From: Clavibacter michiganensis subsp. insidiosus | GTDB lineage: Bacteria; Actinomycetota; Actinomycetes; Actinomycetales; Microbacteriaceae | Direction: 5' to 3' | NCBI RefSeq assembly: GCF_002240565.1 | Contig: NZ_MZMO01000001.1 | Location: 2,542,001-2,606,000, forward strand | Length of the DNA stretch: 64,000 nucleotides | In this document: positions 46,126-53,758 of the stretch, in pieces | Numbering within the stretch: position 1 is the first letter of the stretch | How the letters are laid out: each line of letters starts with the position of its first letter | The notes under the pieces: generated by a model | Seen by the model: the letters and a program-made list of their open reading frames with translations, nothing else | The model's database searches: none | Told to the model about the DNA's origin: nothing | Program-made: the position numbers and the translations under genes

Positions 46126-46764
46126 ATGCGCATCACCGAGCTGGCCGAGGCCACGGGCGTGGCCCCCGCCACCGTCAAGTACTACGTCCGCGAGGGCCTG
46201 CTCCCCGCGGGCACGCGCGTGAGCGACAACCGCACCGACTACGACGACGAGCACGCGCGCCGCGTCCGCCTGGTCCGCGCCCTCATCGACGTGGGACGGC
46301 TGCCCGTCGCGCGCGCCCGCGAGGTGCTCGCGGTGCTCGACGACGACGCCCGCTGCGTGCAGGACGTCTTCGCGGTGGCGCAGGACGCGCTGACGCCGGG
46401 GCCGCCGGACGCGGATCCGCCGCCCGCCGACGCGCTCGCCCGCGTCGACGCCGCCGCTGCCGACGCCGGCTGGTGCGTGATCGAGGGACACGCCGGCCGC
46501 GCGCAGGCCGCCCGCGCCGTCGACGCGTTCGCCCGCTCGGGCCACCCGATGGACGACGGCTACCTCGCGCGCTACGCGGAGGCCGCGGCGATCCAGGCCG
46601 ACGCCGACCTCGCCGCGGTGCGGGCGCGCCCCGACCGCACCGCCATGGCGGAGCTCATGGTGGTCGGCACCGTGCTGGGGGACCAGCTGGCGGCGGGGCT
46701 GCGCCGGATCGCGCAGGCCACGGTGTCCTCGCCCGCGTGGGACACGACGGGCGGCGGGTCGTGA
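46126..46764 (+). CDS. MerR-family transcriptional regulator
   Basis: A 212-residue regulator. The winged helix-turn-helix starts at residue 1: MRITELAEATGVAPATVKYYVREGLLPAG, followed by YDDEHARRVRLVRALIDVGRLPVARAREVL, the usual recognition helix, wing and dimerisation start. The C-terminal 110 residues are Ala-rich helical with no Cys cluster or known ligand domain, so it is not a metal sensor of the classical kind. Similar tailed MerR proteins in actinobacteria often control the adjacent membrane protein; here the next gene overlaps by 4 bases (GTGA). The palindrome just before its promoter is the probable binding site. Confidence 0.88.
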   Translation: MRITELAEATGVAPATVKYYVREGLLPAGTRVSDNRTDYDDEHARRVRLVRALIDVGRLPVARAREVLAVLDDDARCVQDVFAVAQDALTPGPPDADPPPADALARVDAAAADAGWCVIEGHAGRAQAARAVDAFARSGHPMDDGYLARYAEAAAIQADADLAAVRARPDRTAMAELMVVGTVLGDQLAAGLRRIAQATVSSPAWDTTGGGS

Positions 46765-47795
46765 TCCGGCGCGCGTACGGCTGGCACCGGCCGCTCATGG
46801 CGGTGGCCGCGCTCATGGCCGTGGTCGCGGCGGCGTGCCTCGTGGGCGGCCTGGTCGACCATCGCGTCGTGACGGGCGCCCCGATCTGGGACAAGCCCGC
46901 CAAGTTCTCGCTGTCGATCCTCGTCTACGCCGTCTCGTGGGCGTGGCTCATCGCGCACCTCCCCCGCTCCCGGCGGCCCGCGCACGTCCTCGGGACGGTG
47001 GTCGCGGTCGCGCTGGTCGTGGAGCAGGCGGTCATCGTGGGCGCGGCGGCCGCCGGGACGACGAGCCACTTCAACATCTCCAGCCCGCTCGCGACGGCGC
47101 TGTGGGCCGTGATGGCCGGGTCGATCACCGTGCTGTACGTTTGCACGTTCGTCACGAGCCTGGCCGTGCTGCGGCTCCGGCTGCCCGACCCGGCGCTCAC
47201 GCTCGGGATCCGCGCGGGCGCGCTCATCGCGCTCGTCGGCATCGGGCTCGCCTACCTCATGACCTCGCCGACCGCGGCCCAGCTCGCCGACTTCCACGGC
47301 GTGGCCGGCGCGCACACGGTGGGCGCGGACGACGGCGGTCCCGGGCTCCCCGTGCTCGGCTGGAGCACGACGGCGGGCGACCTGCGGATCCCGCACTTCG
47401 TCGGCATGCACGCGCTGCAGGTGCTGCCGGTCGTCGCCCTCCTCCTCGGCGCGGCCGGGCCCCGGATCCCCGCGCTCGCGCCCGACCGGGTGCGCGTGCG
47501 GCTGACGGCGATCGCGGCGGTCGCGTACCTGGCGGTCATCGCCATCGTCACGGTGCAGGCGCTCCGCGGCGAGCCCGTCACGGCGCCCTCCCCCGGGATC
47601 GCGGCGGCGACCGCCGCGGTGGCCGTGGTCGCGCTCGTGGCGGCCGTCGCGGTGGTGCTGCGCGGCGGCCCGCGCCCGACGGCTGCCCATGACGTGGGTC
47701 GGCCCGACGAGGCGCCGACCCCGGGGACGAGCGCCGCGGACGCTCAGCCGAACGCGGCGTCGAGCTTGGCCGAGATCTCCTCGAGGTCGAAGTAG
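46761..47795 (+). CDS. Hypothetical polytopic membrane protein
   Basis: A 344-residue protein with about seven to eight hydrophobic segments between residues 10 and 310 and a polar Ala/Ser-rich tail. A motif VTGAPIWDKPAKFSLS after the first segment and TTSHFNISSPLATALWA are distinctive, but I cannot name a family. It is translationally coupled to the MerR gene (GTGA overlap), so the regulator may respond to its substrate or control it. The last 52 bases overlap the PTS IIB-like gene tail to tail; the tail may therefore be shorter in reality. A transporter-like role is only a guess. Confidence 0.65.
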   Translation: MIRRAYGWHRPLMAVAALMAVVAAACLVGGLVDHRVVTGAPIWDKPAKFSLSILVYAVSWAWLIAHLPRSRRPAHVLGTVVAVALVVEQAVIVGAAAAGTTSHFNISSPLATALWAVMAGSITVLYVCTFVTSLAVLRLRLPDPALTLGIRAGALIALVGIGLAYLMTSPTAAQLADFHGVAGAHTVGADDGGPGLPVLGWSTTAGDLRIPHFVGMHALQVLPVVALLLGAAGPRIPALAPDRVRVRLTAIAAVAYLAVIAIVTVQALRGEPVTAPSPGIAAATAAVAVVALVAAVAVVLRGGPRPTAAHDVGRPDEAPTPGTSAADAQPNAASSLAEISSRSK

Positions 47796-48016
47796 TTCTC
47801 GATCACGACGACGTCGGCGTACGTGGGCCCGATGCGGTCCACGAGCTCCGGCGACGTGAGGATCACCTGCGCGTCCTCGCCGAGGGAGGCGACGCTCGCG
47901 AGGTCGGCCGCGGTCACGTCCGCCTGGATGCCGAGTCGCGCGAGCGCGCGCTCGGCGTTGACCTTGAGGATGCCGGACGTGCCGATGCCCACGCCGCAGA
48001 TCGCGACGACCTTCAT
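47744..48016 (-). CDS. PTS IIB-like protein (ascorbate/galactitol type)
   Basis: A 90-residue protein starting KVVAICGVGIGTSGILKVN. The Cys-Gly-x-Gly-x-Gly-Thr-Ser loop is the phosphocysteine P-loop of UlaB/GatB-type EIIB components, which pass phosphate from EIIA to the sugar during uptake. VILTSPELVDRI and VIENYFDLEEI complete the fold. Its gene overlaps the IIA gene by 4 bases. No IIC permease gene is adjacent on either side, so the permease is either elsewhere or the pair has a regulatory role. It overlaps the convergent membrane-protein gene by 52 bases. Confidence 0.85.
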   Translation of the reverse strand: MKVVAICGVGIGTSGILKVNAERALARLGIQADVTAADLASVASLGEDAQVILTSPELVDRIGPTYADVVVIENYFDLEEISAKLDAAFG

Positions 48017-48462
48017 GCGCTCTCCTCGCCGGCCATGATGCGCCGGACCTCGTCGACGGTGGTGGCGGCGCGCAGCCGCGGGATGGCGGTCGCGTCGTTG
48101 AAGATGTTGGCCATGTCGGCGACCGAGGACACGTGCCGGTCGACCGTCGTGACCGCGAGGCCGACGATGACGTCGACGGGGTCGTTGTGCGCGTGCCCGA
48201 ACGCGACCGGCTCCGTGAGGGTGACGACCGCGAGGCCGTCCGCGAGCGTCTCGGGCCCGGGCCGGGCGTGCGCGAGCGCGAGCCCCGGGGCGATGACGAC
48301 GTAGGCGCCGAACTCCTCGACCACGCGGATCATGGCGTCCCCGTACTCCGGGGTGGCCGCGCCCGAGCGGACGAGCGCGTCGCCCACGAGGCGCACGGCG
48401 GCGCGCCAGTCGGCGGCCTCGGCACCGAGGTTCACGGCGTCGTCCGGGAGCGGTGGGAGCAC
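48013..48462 (-). CDS. PTS IIA-like protein (mannitol/ascorbate type)
   Basis: A 149-residue EIIA of the fructose/mannitol superfamily. APGLALAHARPGPE places the phospho-acceptor His in LAHAR; AVRLVGDALVRSG and DAMIRVVEEFGAYVVI come before it and VDVIVGLAVT and ANIFNDATA after. It would accept phosphate from HPr and hand it to the IIB encoded next (4-base overlap). The start is GTG 48462. It lies 63 bases downstream of adenosine deaminase on the same strand, so co-transcription is likely. In an operon with nucleoside genes and without IIC, a ribose-related sugar or a regulatory role is possible (inference). Confidence 0.85.
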   Translation of the reverse strand: MLPPLPDDAVNLGAEAADWRAAVRLVGDALVRSGAATPEYGDAMIRVVEEFGAYVVIAPGLALAHARPGPETLADGLAVVTLTEPVAFGHAHNDPVDVIVGLAVTTVDRHVSSVADMANIFNDATAIPRLRAATTVDEVRRIMAGEESA

Positions 48463-48525
48463 GGGGTGCGGCCTCTCTGTCGGGGCGGGCGGGACGAGCG
48501 GGACGGAGGGCCTCGGGGCCCCGCG

Positions 48526-49644
48526 CTACAGGCGGGCGAACCCGTCGGAGATGATGTCGGCGAGCGCCTCGCGCTCCTCCAGCGGCAGGAACGCCGCGGC
48601 GGCCGCGTTGAGCTGGAACATCTCGTGGTCGTCGAGGTCGTAGGCGAACGCGTCCGTGAGGAGCGCCAGCTCCCGGCTGATGCTCGTGCCGCTCATGAGG
48701 CGGTTGTCGGTGTTGACCGTGACGGCGAAGCCGAGCTGGTAGAGCAGGTCGAAGGGATGGTCGACCATCGCGTCGCCCCACGCCGCGATGGCGCCGGTCT
48801 GCAGGTTCGACGACGGGCTGAGCTCGAGGGGGATGCCGCGGTCCTTGATCCACTGCGCGAGCGTGCCGAGGGTGACGAAGACGTCCTCGCCCTCCTCGCT
48901 GTCGATCTCGATGTCCTCGGCGATGCGCACGCCGTGGCCGAGGCGGAGGGCCCGGCCGTCGAGCAGCGCGCCGCGGATGGACTCGAGGCCGTCGGCCTCC
49001 CCCGCGTGGACCGTGCGGGGCATCCACTCGCGCGCCAGGAGGTCGAACGCGCCCTGCATGCGGGACGGCGGGAAGCCGGCCTCGGGCCCGGCGATGTCGA
49101 AGCCGACGACGCCGCGGTCGCGGTGGCGGATGGCGAGCTCGGCGATCTCGGTGCCGCGGTCGAGGTGGCGCATGGCGCTGACGAGCTGGCCGACGCGGAT
49201 GGATCCGCCTGCCTCCTCGACGCCGCGCACGGCCTCCTCGATGCCGGACTGCACGGCCTCGACCGCCTGGTCGAGCGACAGCCCGCGGGTGAGGTGCTGC
49301 TCCGGCGCCCAGCGGATCTCGCCGTAGACGACGCCGTCCTCCGCCAGGTCCTCGACGAACTCGCGGGCGACGCGCGCCAGGTGCTCCTCGGTCTGCATGA
49401 CGGCGATGGTGACGTCGAAGGTCTTCAGGTACTCGACGAGCGATCCGGAGTCGGCGCTGGTGCGGAACCACTCGCCGAGCGCCTCGGCGCCCGCGGCGGG
49501 CAGCTCGAGCCCGATCTCGTCGGCGATCTCGACGATCGTCCCGGGGCGGAGGCCGCCGTCGAGGTGGTCGTGCAGGGAGACCTTGGGGAGGTCGCGGTAC
49601 GACCCTCCGCCGGGCAGCGTGGAGTCCTCGGGAGCGATCGTCAT
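48526..49644 (-). CDS. add: Adenosine deaminase
   Basis: Zinc hydrolase converting (deoxy)adenosine to inosine. The 372-residue protein has LPKVSLHDHLDGGLRP near 18-33, where the two His of H-x-H bind zinc. VHAGEADGLES gives the metal His and catalytic Glu, RLGHGVRI the next His, and LSPSSNLQTG with VNTDNRLMSGTS the final Asp pair. All catalytic residues are present. ATG 49644 stands 6 bases after a TAGATT box, suggesting a leaderless transcript. PTS-like genes follow. Inosine would feed the phosphorylase at 43.5 kb or the divergent nucleoside hydrolase. Confidence 0.96.
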   Translation of the reverse strand: MTIAPEDSTLPGGGSYRDLPKVSLHDHLDGGLRPGTIVEIADEIGLELPAAGAEALGEWFRTSADSGSLVEYLKTFDVTIAVMQTEEHLARVAREFVEDLAEDGVVYGEIRWAPEQHLTRGLSLDQAVEAVQSGIEEAVRGVEEAGGSIRVGQLVSAMRHLDRGTEIAELAIRHRDRGVVGFDIAGPEAGFPPSRMQGAFDLLAREWMPRTVHAGEADGLESIRGALLDGRALRLGHGVRIAEDIEIDSEEGEDVFVTLGTLAQWIKDRGIPLELSPSSNLQTGAIAAWGDAMVDHPFDLLYQLGFAVTVNTDNRLMSGTSISRELALLTDAFAYDLDDHEMFQLNAAAAAFLPLEEREALADIISDGFARL

Positions 49645-49650
49645 GGGACG

Positions 49651-49656
49651 AATCTA
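49651..49656 (-). promoter_or_regulatory. Leaderless-type -10 box of add (TAGATT)
   Basis: TAGATT on the minus strand, 6 bases before ATG 49644. The same box with the same spacing precedes the second BMP lipoprotein gene. Confidence 0.5.
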
Positions 49657-49746
49657 CTAGCCTCGACGCGGCCCACGCCGAGGTAACAGGCACACGAACG
49701 ATCGGTGCGCGAGACATCGGCGGGCCGCGACCCGGCCGGAGGACCC

Positions 49747-50682
49747 ATGCCCACCAAGATCCTGATCGACTGCGACCCGGGGCACGACGACGCCCTCGCC
49801 CTGATGCTCGCGCACGGCAGCCCCGAGGTGGAGCTCGTCGGCATCACCACCGTCGCCGGCAACCAGACGCTGGAGAAGGTGACGCGGAACGCGCTCGCGG
49901 TCGCGACCGTCGCGGGCATCCACGGTGTGCCCGTCGCCGCGGGGTGCGCGCGCCCGCTCGTGCGGCCCGTCATGACGGCGCCCGAGATCCACGGCGAGTC
50001 CGGGCTCGACGGGCCCGAGCTGCCCGAGCCCACCGTCGCGCTGGATCCGCGGCACGCGGTGGACCTCATCATCGAGACGGTCATGGCGCACGCGCCCGGC
50101 GAGATCACCCTGGTGCCGCTCGGTGCGCTCACCAACATCGCGCTGGCCGTGCGGCGCGAGCCGCGCATCGTCGAGCGCGTGAAGGAGGTCGTGCTCATGG
50201 GAGGCGGCTACCACCACGGCAACCGCACGGCCGTCGCGGAGTTCAACATCGCGGTGGACCCGGAGGCCGCGCACATCGTGTTCGGCGAGGCATGGCCCGT
50301 GACCATGGTGGGCCTCGACCTCACGTACCAGGCGACGGCGACGCCGGACGTCATGGCGCGCATCGCGGCCCTCGGCACGCCGGCCGCGCGCTTCGTCGTC
50401 GACTCGATGGAGTCGTACGGCCGGGCGTACCACGACCGCCAGGACTTCCCGAGCCCGCCCGTGCACGACCCGTGCGCCGTCGCGCGCGTGATCGACCCGC
50501 GCCTCGTCAGCGTGCGGCGCGCGCCGGTGTCCGTCGAGCTGACGGGCACGCACACGACGGGCATGACGGTGACGGACCTGCGTCGACCGGCGCCCGACGA
50601 CTGCACGACGCAGGTCGCCGTGGACCTCGACCACGCCGGGTTCTGGGACGCGGTGGTCGACGCGCTCGAGCGCATCGGCTGA
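49747..50682 (+). CDS. Inosine/uridine-preferring nucleoside hydrolase
   Basis: Splits ribonucleosides into base and ribose. The 311-residue protein begins KILIDCDPGHDDALALML, the Asp cluster that binds calcium. TTVAGNQTLEKVTRNAL, VPLGALTNIALA and VVLMGGGYHHGNRTAVAEFNI follow, then LDLTYQATAT and HDPCAVARVI with the last Asp ligand. All are standard for IunH/RihA-type hydrolases. ATG 49747 has CGGAGGA 6-12 bases upstream; an in-frame GTG at 49705 is less likely. Divergent from add and convergent with the thymidine phosphorylase gene, with a hairpin between. Confidence 0.94.
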   Translation: MPTKILIDCDPGHDDALALMLAHGSPEVELVGITTVAGNQTLEKVTRNALAVATVAGIHGVPVAAGCARPLVRPVMTAPEIHGESGLDGPELPEPTVALDPRHAVDLIIETVMAHAPGEITLVPLGALTNIALAVRREPRIVERVKEVVLMGGGYHHGNRTAVAEFNIAVDPEAAHIVFGEAWPVTMVGLDLTYQATATPDVMARIAALGTPAARFVVDSMESYGRAYHDRQDFPSPPVHDPCAVARVIDPRLVSVRRAPVSVELTGTHTTGMTVTDLRRPAPDDCTTQVAVDLDHAGFWDAVVDALERIG

Positions 50683-50691
50683 GGCGTGAGC

Positions 50692-50727
50692 GGGCCCGGC
50701 CGTCATCACGCGACGGCGGCCGGTCCC
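50692..50727. terminator. Bidirectional terminator hairpin
   Basis: GGGCCCGGCCGTC (50692-50704) pairs with 50712-50727 with one bulged triplet and a 7-base loop, between the convergent nucleoside hydrolase and thymidine phosphorylase genes. Confidence 0.6.
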
Positions 50728-50730
50728 GGA

Positions 50731-52029
50731 TCAGCCCTCGGCGGTGATGCGCTCCCGCACGAGCGGGCCGCGCGCGACGTGCTCCTCCGCGTCGCCGACC
50801 CGGTACGCGCCCTCGAGCGACTCCAGCGCGCGGGCGAACCGCTCCGGCTCGTCGGTGGAGAGCGTGAACAGCGGGTCGCCGCGGCGGACGCGGTCCCCCG
50901 GCTTCGCGTGCAGGTCCACGCCCGCGGCGTGCTGCACGGCGTCACCCTGGCGCGCGCGTCCGGCGCCGAGGCGCCACGCGGCGATGCCGAACGGCAGGGC
51001 GTCCTGCTGCACGAGCACGCCGTCGCGCTCCGCGGTGACCACGTGGTTCTCGCGGGCGACGGGCATCGCGGCGTCCGGATCCCCGCCCTGGGCGCGCACG
51101 GTGGCGCGCCACGAGTCCATGGCCCGGCCGTCGCGGAGGGCGACGTCGACGTCGGCATCGGGGATCCCGACCGCGGCGAGCATCTCCCGCGCGAGCGCGA
51201 GCGTGAGCTCCACGACGTCGGCGGGGCCGCCGCCCGCGAGCACCTCGACGGACTCGCGCACCTCGTTGGCGTTGCCGATGGCGAGGCCGAGCGGCACGTC
51301 CATGTCGGTGAGGAGCGCGGTGGTCCGCACGCCGGCGTCGGTGCCGAGCTCGACCATGGTGCGCGCGAGCTCGCGCGACCGGTCGATGTCGGTCATGAAG
51401 GCGCCGCCGCCGAACTTCACGTCGAGCACGAGCGCGCCCGTGCCCTCCGCGATCTTCTTGCTCATGATGCTCGAGGCGATGAGCGGGATCGCCTCGACCG
51501 TGCCCGTGGTGTCGCGCAGCGCGTAGAGGCGCTTGTCGGCGGGGGCCAGCCCGCTGCCGGCCGCGCAGACCACGCCGCCGTGGTCCTTCATCTGCTGCAC
51601 CATCTCCTCCGTGGAGAGGTCGGCGCGCCAGCCGGGGATCGACTCGAGCTTGTCGAGCGTGCCGCCCGTGTGGCCGAGGCCGCGGCCGGAGAGCTGCGGC
51701 ACGGCGACGCCGTAGGACGCGACCAGCGGCATGAGCGGGAGGGTGATCTTGTCGCCCACGCCGCCCGTGGAGTGCTTGTCGACCGTGGGCTTGCCGAGTC
51801 CGGAGAAGTCGAGCGTCTCGCCGCTCGCGATCATGGCGAGCGTGAGGTCGCGGATCTCGGTGCGGTCCATGCCGCGCAGCAGGATCGCCATCGCGAGCGC
51901 CGCCATCTGCTCGTCCGCGACGTAGCGGTCGGTGTAGGCCGCCACGAGCCAGTCGATCTCGGCGGTCGAGAGGCGGCCGCCATCGCGCTTGGTTCGGATC
52001 AGGTCGACGACGTCGAACGCGGCGCTCAC
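50731..52029 (-). CDS. deoA: Thymidine phosphorylase
   Basis: Phosphorolysis of thymidine and deoxyuridine. The 432-residue protein has VVDLIRTKRDGGRLSTAEI, the substrate-binding KHSTGGVGDK (about 81-90), LSGRGLGHTGGTLDKLE, and IASSIMSKKIAEGTGALVLDVKFG. All are diagnostic of the pyrimidine phosphorylase family. GTG 52029 overlaps the cytidine deaminase stop by 4 bases. It is the last gene of the long nucleoside uptake and salvage operon that starts with the BMP lipoproteins. Deoxyuridine from the deaminase would be its substrate. Confidence 0.96.
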   Translation of the reverse strand: MSAAFDVVDLIRTKRDGGRLSTAEIDWLVAAYTDRYVADEQMAALAMAILLRGMDRTEIRDLTLAMIASGETLDFSGLGKPTVDKHSTGGVGDKITLPLMPLVASYGVAVPQLSGRGLGHTGGTLDKLESIPGWRADLSTEEMVQQMKDHGGVVCAAGSGLAPADKRLYALRDTTGTVEAIPLIASSIMSKKIAEGTGALVLDVKFGGGAFMTDIDRSRELARTMVELGTDAGVRTTALLTDMDVPLGLAIGNANEVRESVEVLAGGGPADVVELTLALAREMLAAVGIPDADVDVALRDGRAMDSWRATVRAQGGDPDAAMPVARENHVVTAERDGVLVQQDALPFGIAAWRLGAGRARQGDAVQHAAGVDLHAKPGDRVRRGDPLFTLSTDEPERFARALESLEGAYRVGDAEEHVARGPLVRERITAEG

Positions 52030-52457
52030 GAGCGGTCCCCGTACGCGGTGAGCGTGCTCGGCCCGAACGCGTCGGGAAGCACCTCGTCGATGGTCCGGAT
52101 CCCCGACACGGTCTCCAGCAGCATGCCCGGCACCGCGTGCTCGAACAGCAGCTGCCGGCAGCGCCCGCACGGCATGAGGATGTTGCCGGCGCCGTCCACG
52201 CACGTGAAGGCCACGAGCTGGCCGCCGCCCGTGAGGTGCAGCACGGAGACGAGCGCGCACTCGGCGCAGAGCGTGAGGCCGTATGAGGCGTTCTCCACGT
52301 TGCAGCCGGTGATGACGCGGCCGTCGGTGGCGATCGCCGCGACGCCCACGGGGAACTTCGAATAGGGGACGTACGCGCGGCCCATGGCCTCGTGCGCGGC
52401 CTCGCGGAGGGATCCCCAGTCGATGCCGCCCGACCCCACGGGCTCCACGGCGCTCAC
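52026..52457 (-). CDS. cdd: Cytidine deaminase
   Basis: Deaminates cytidine and deoxycytidine to (deoxy)uridine. The 143-residue protein has AYVPYSKFPVGVAAIA, CNVENASYGLTLCAECALVSV, in which CAE gives the zinc Cys and proton-shuttle Glu, and LMPCGRCRQLLFE, whose two Cys complete the zinc site of the small tetrameric class. GTG 52457 overlaps the upstream permease stop, and its own stop overlaps deoA. That context ties the enzyme to imported nucleosides. Confidence 0.95.
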   Translation of the reverse strand: MSAVEPVGSGGIDWGSLREAAHEAMGRAYVPYSKFPVGVAAIATDGRVITGCNVENASYGLTLCAECALVSVLHLTGGGQLVAFTCVDGAGNILMPCGRCRQLLFEHAVPGMLLETVSGIRTIDEVLPDAFGPSTLTAYGDRS

Positions 52458-53758
52458 GACTTCACGTAGGGCTTGCCGGCGGCGGCGGGTCCGCGCACCT
52501 GCCCCACCAGTCCGGCGACCGCGGCGATGGTCACGACGTACGGCAGCATCAGCATGAACTCGCTCGGCACGGGCGACCCGATGACGCCGAGGACGTTCTG
52601 CAGGTTGCTCGCGAAGCCGAACAGGAGGGCCGCGAGCGTGGCGCGCAGCGGATCCCACCGGCCGAAGATCACGGCGGCCAGGGCGATGAACCCGGCGCCC
52701 GCCGTCATCTCCTTGTTGAACGCGCCGACCGAGCCGAGCGTGAAGAACGCGCCGCCGAGGCCCGCGATCGCGCCCGCGAGGGACACGTTCCAGAACCGGG
52801 TCGCGGAGACCTTGATGCCCACGGTGTCGGCCGCCTGCGGGTGCTCGCCCACCGCGCGGAGGCGCAGGCCCCAGCGCGTGTGGAAGAGGCAGTACCAGAC
52901 GAGGAACACGGCCACGTACATGACGTAGACGATGATCGTCTGCCGGAAGAGCACCGGTCCGATGATCGGGATCTGGCCGAGGATCGGGATGTCGACGCGG
53001 TCGAAGCGCGGCGGCGAGTTGAGGGTGCCCGGGTCGGCCGAGAGCACCTGCGAGAACAGGAAGCTCGTGAGGCCGGTGACCAGCACGTTGAGGACGACGC
53101 CGACGATGACCTGGTCGACCAGGTACTTGATGGCGAAGGCCGCGAGCACGAACGACACGAGCATGCCGGCGACCATCGCGGACGCGAGCCCGATGAGCGG
53201 CTGCCCGGTGATCGAGGCCACGACCGCGGACACGAACGCGCCCGCCAGCAGCTGGCCCTCGATCGCGACGTTGACGACGCCCACGCGCTCCGAGAGCACG
53301 CCGCCGAGCGCGCCGAAGATGAGCGGGACCGACAGGGCCACCGTGCCCACCAGGAGGCCGGGCACCGGGATCGTCTGGCCCGCGGACGCCCAGGTGAGGA
53401 ACGCGACCAGGAACAGGATCGCGAACACGGCGGTGAACCAGAGCGGCACCTTGGCCGACCGGCGCACCAGCACGGCGGACACCACGGTGAGCGCGGCCAG
53501 CACCACGGTGACGGCCACGCCCGTGGCGGCGGTCGGCAGCACGAGCGGCGCGAGCTGGATGAGGTCCGTGCTGGTGGAGAGGCCGAACGTGCTCGACCCC
53601 TCCCGGCGGAACAGCACGAACAGGACGAGCGAGATCACGGTGAAGACGCCGAAGGCGACGGGCGCCTTCCAGCTGGTCGCGACGGCGCGCTCGAGGGCGG
53701 CGGCCGCGGGGTCGTGCGGCGCGGGTGACGCCGACTGCGTGGGGGTCGTCGCGGTCAT
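52454..53758 (-). CDS. Nucleoside ABC transporter permease (second)
   Basis: A 434-residue membrane protein with about eleven hydrophobic segments. LIFGALGGVLSERVGVVNVAIEGQLLAGAF is the signature of BmpABC/NupPQ permeases, and RWGLRLRAVGEHPQAADTVGIKV is the cytoplasmic coupling loop. It has an N-terminal extension with three extra hydrophobic segments (about 34-155) before the conserved domain, longer than the usual NupQ. ATG 53758 overlaps the first permease gene by 4 bases. Together with the first permease, the ATPase and BMP lipoproteins it makes a complete importer. Confidence 0.92.
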   Translation of the reverse strand: MTATTPTQSASPAPHDPAAAALERAVATSWKAPVAFGVFTVISLVLFVLFRREGSSTFGLSTSTDLIQLAPLVLPTAATGVAVTVVLAALTVVSAVLVRRSAKVPLWFTAVFAILFLVAFLTWASAGQTIPVPGLLVGTVALSVPLIFGALGGVLSERVGVVNVAIEGQLLAGAFVSAVVASITGQPLIGLASAMVAGMLVSFVLAAFAIKYLVDQVIVGVVLNVLVTGLTSFLFSQVLSADPGTLNSPPRFDRVDIPILGQIPIIGPVLFRQTIIVYVMYVAVFLVWYCLFHTRWGLRLRAVGEHPQAADTVGIKVSATRFWNVSLAGAIAGLGGAFFTLGSVGAFNKEMTAGAGFIALAAVIFGRWDPLRATLAALLFGFASNLQNVLGVIGSPVPSEFMLMLPYVVTIAAVAGLVGQVRGPAAAGKPYVKS

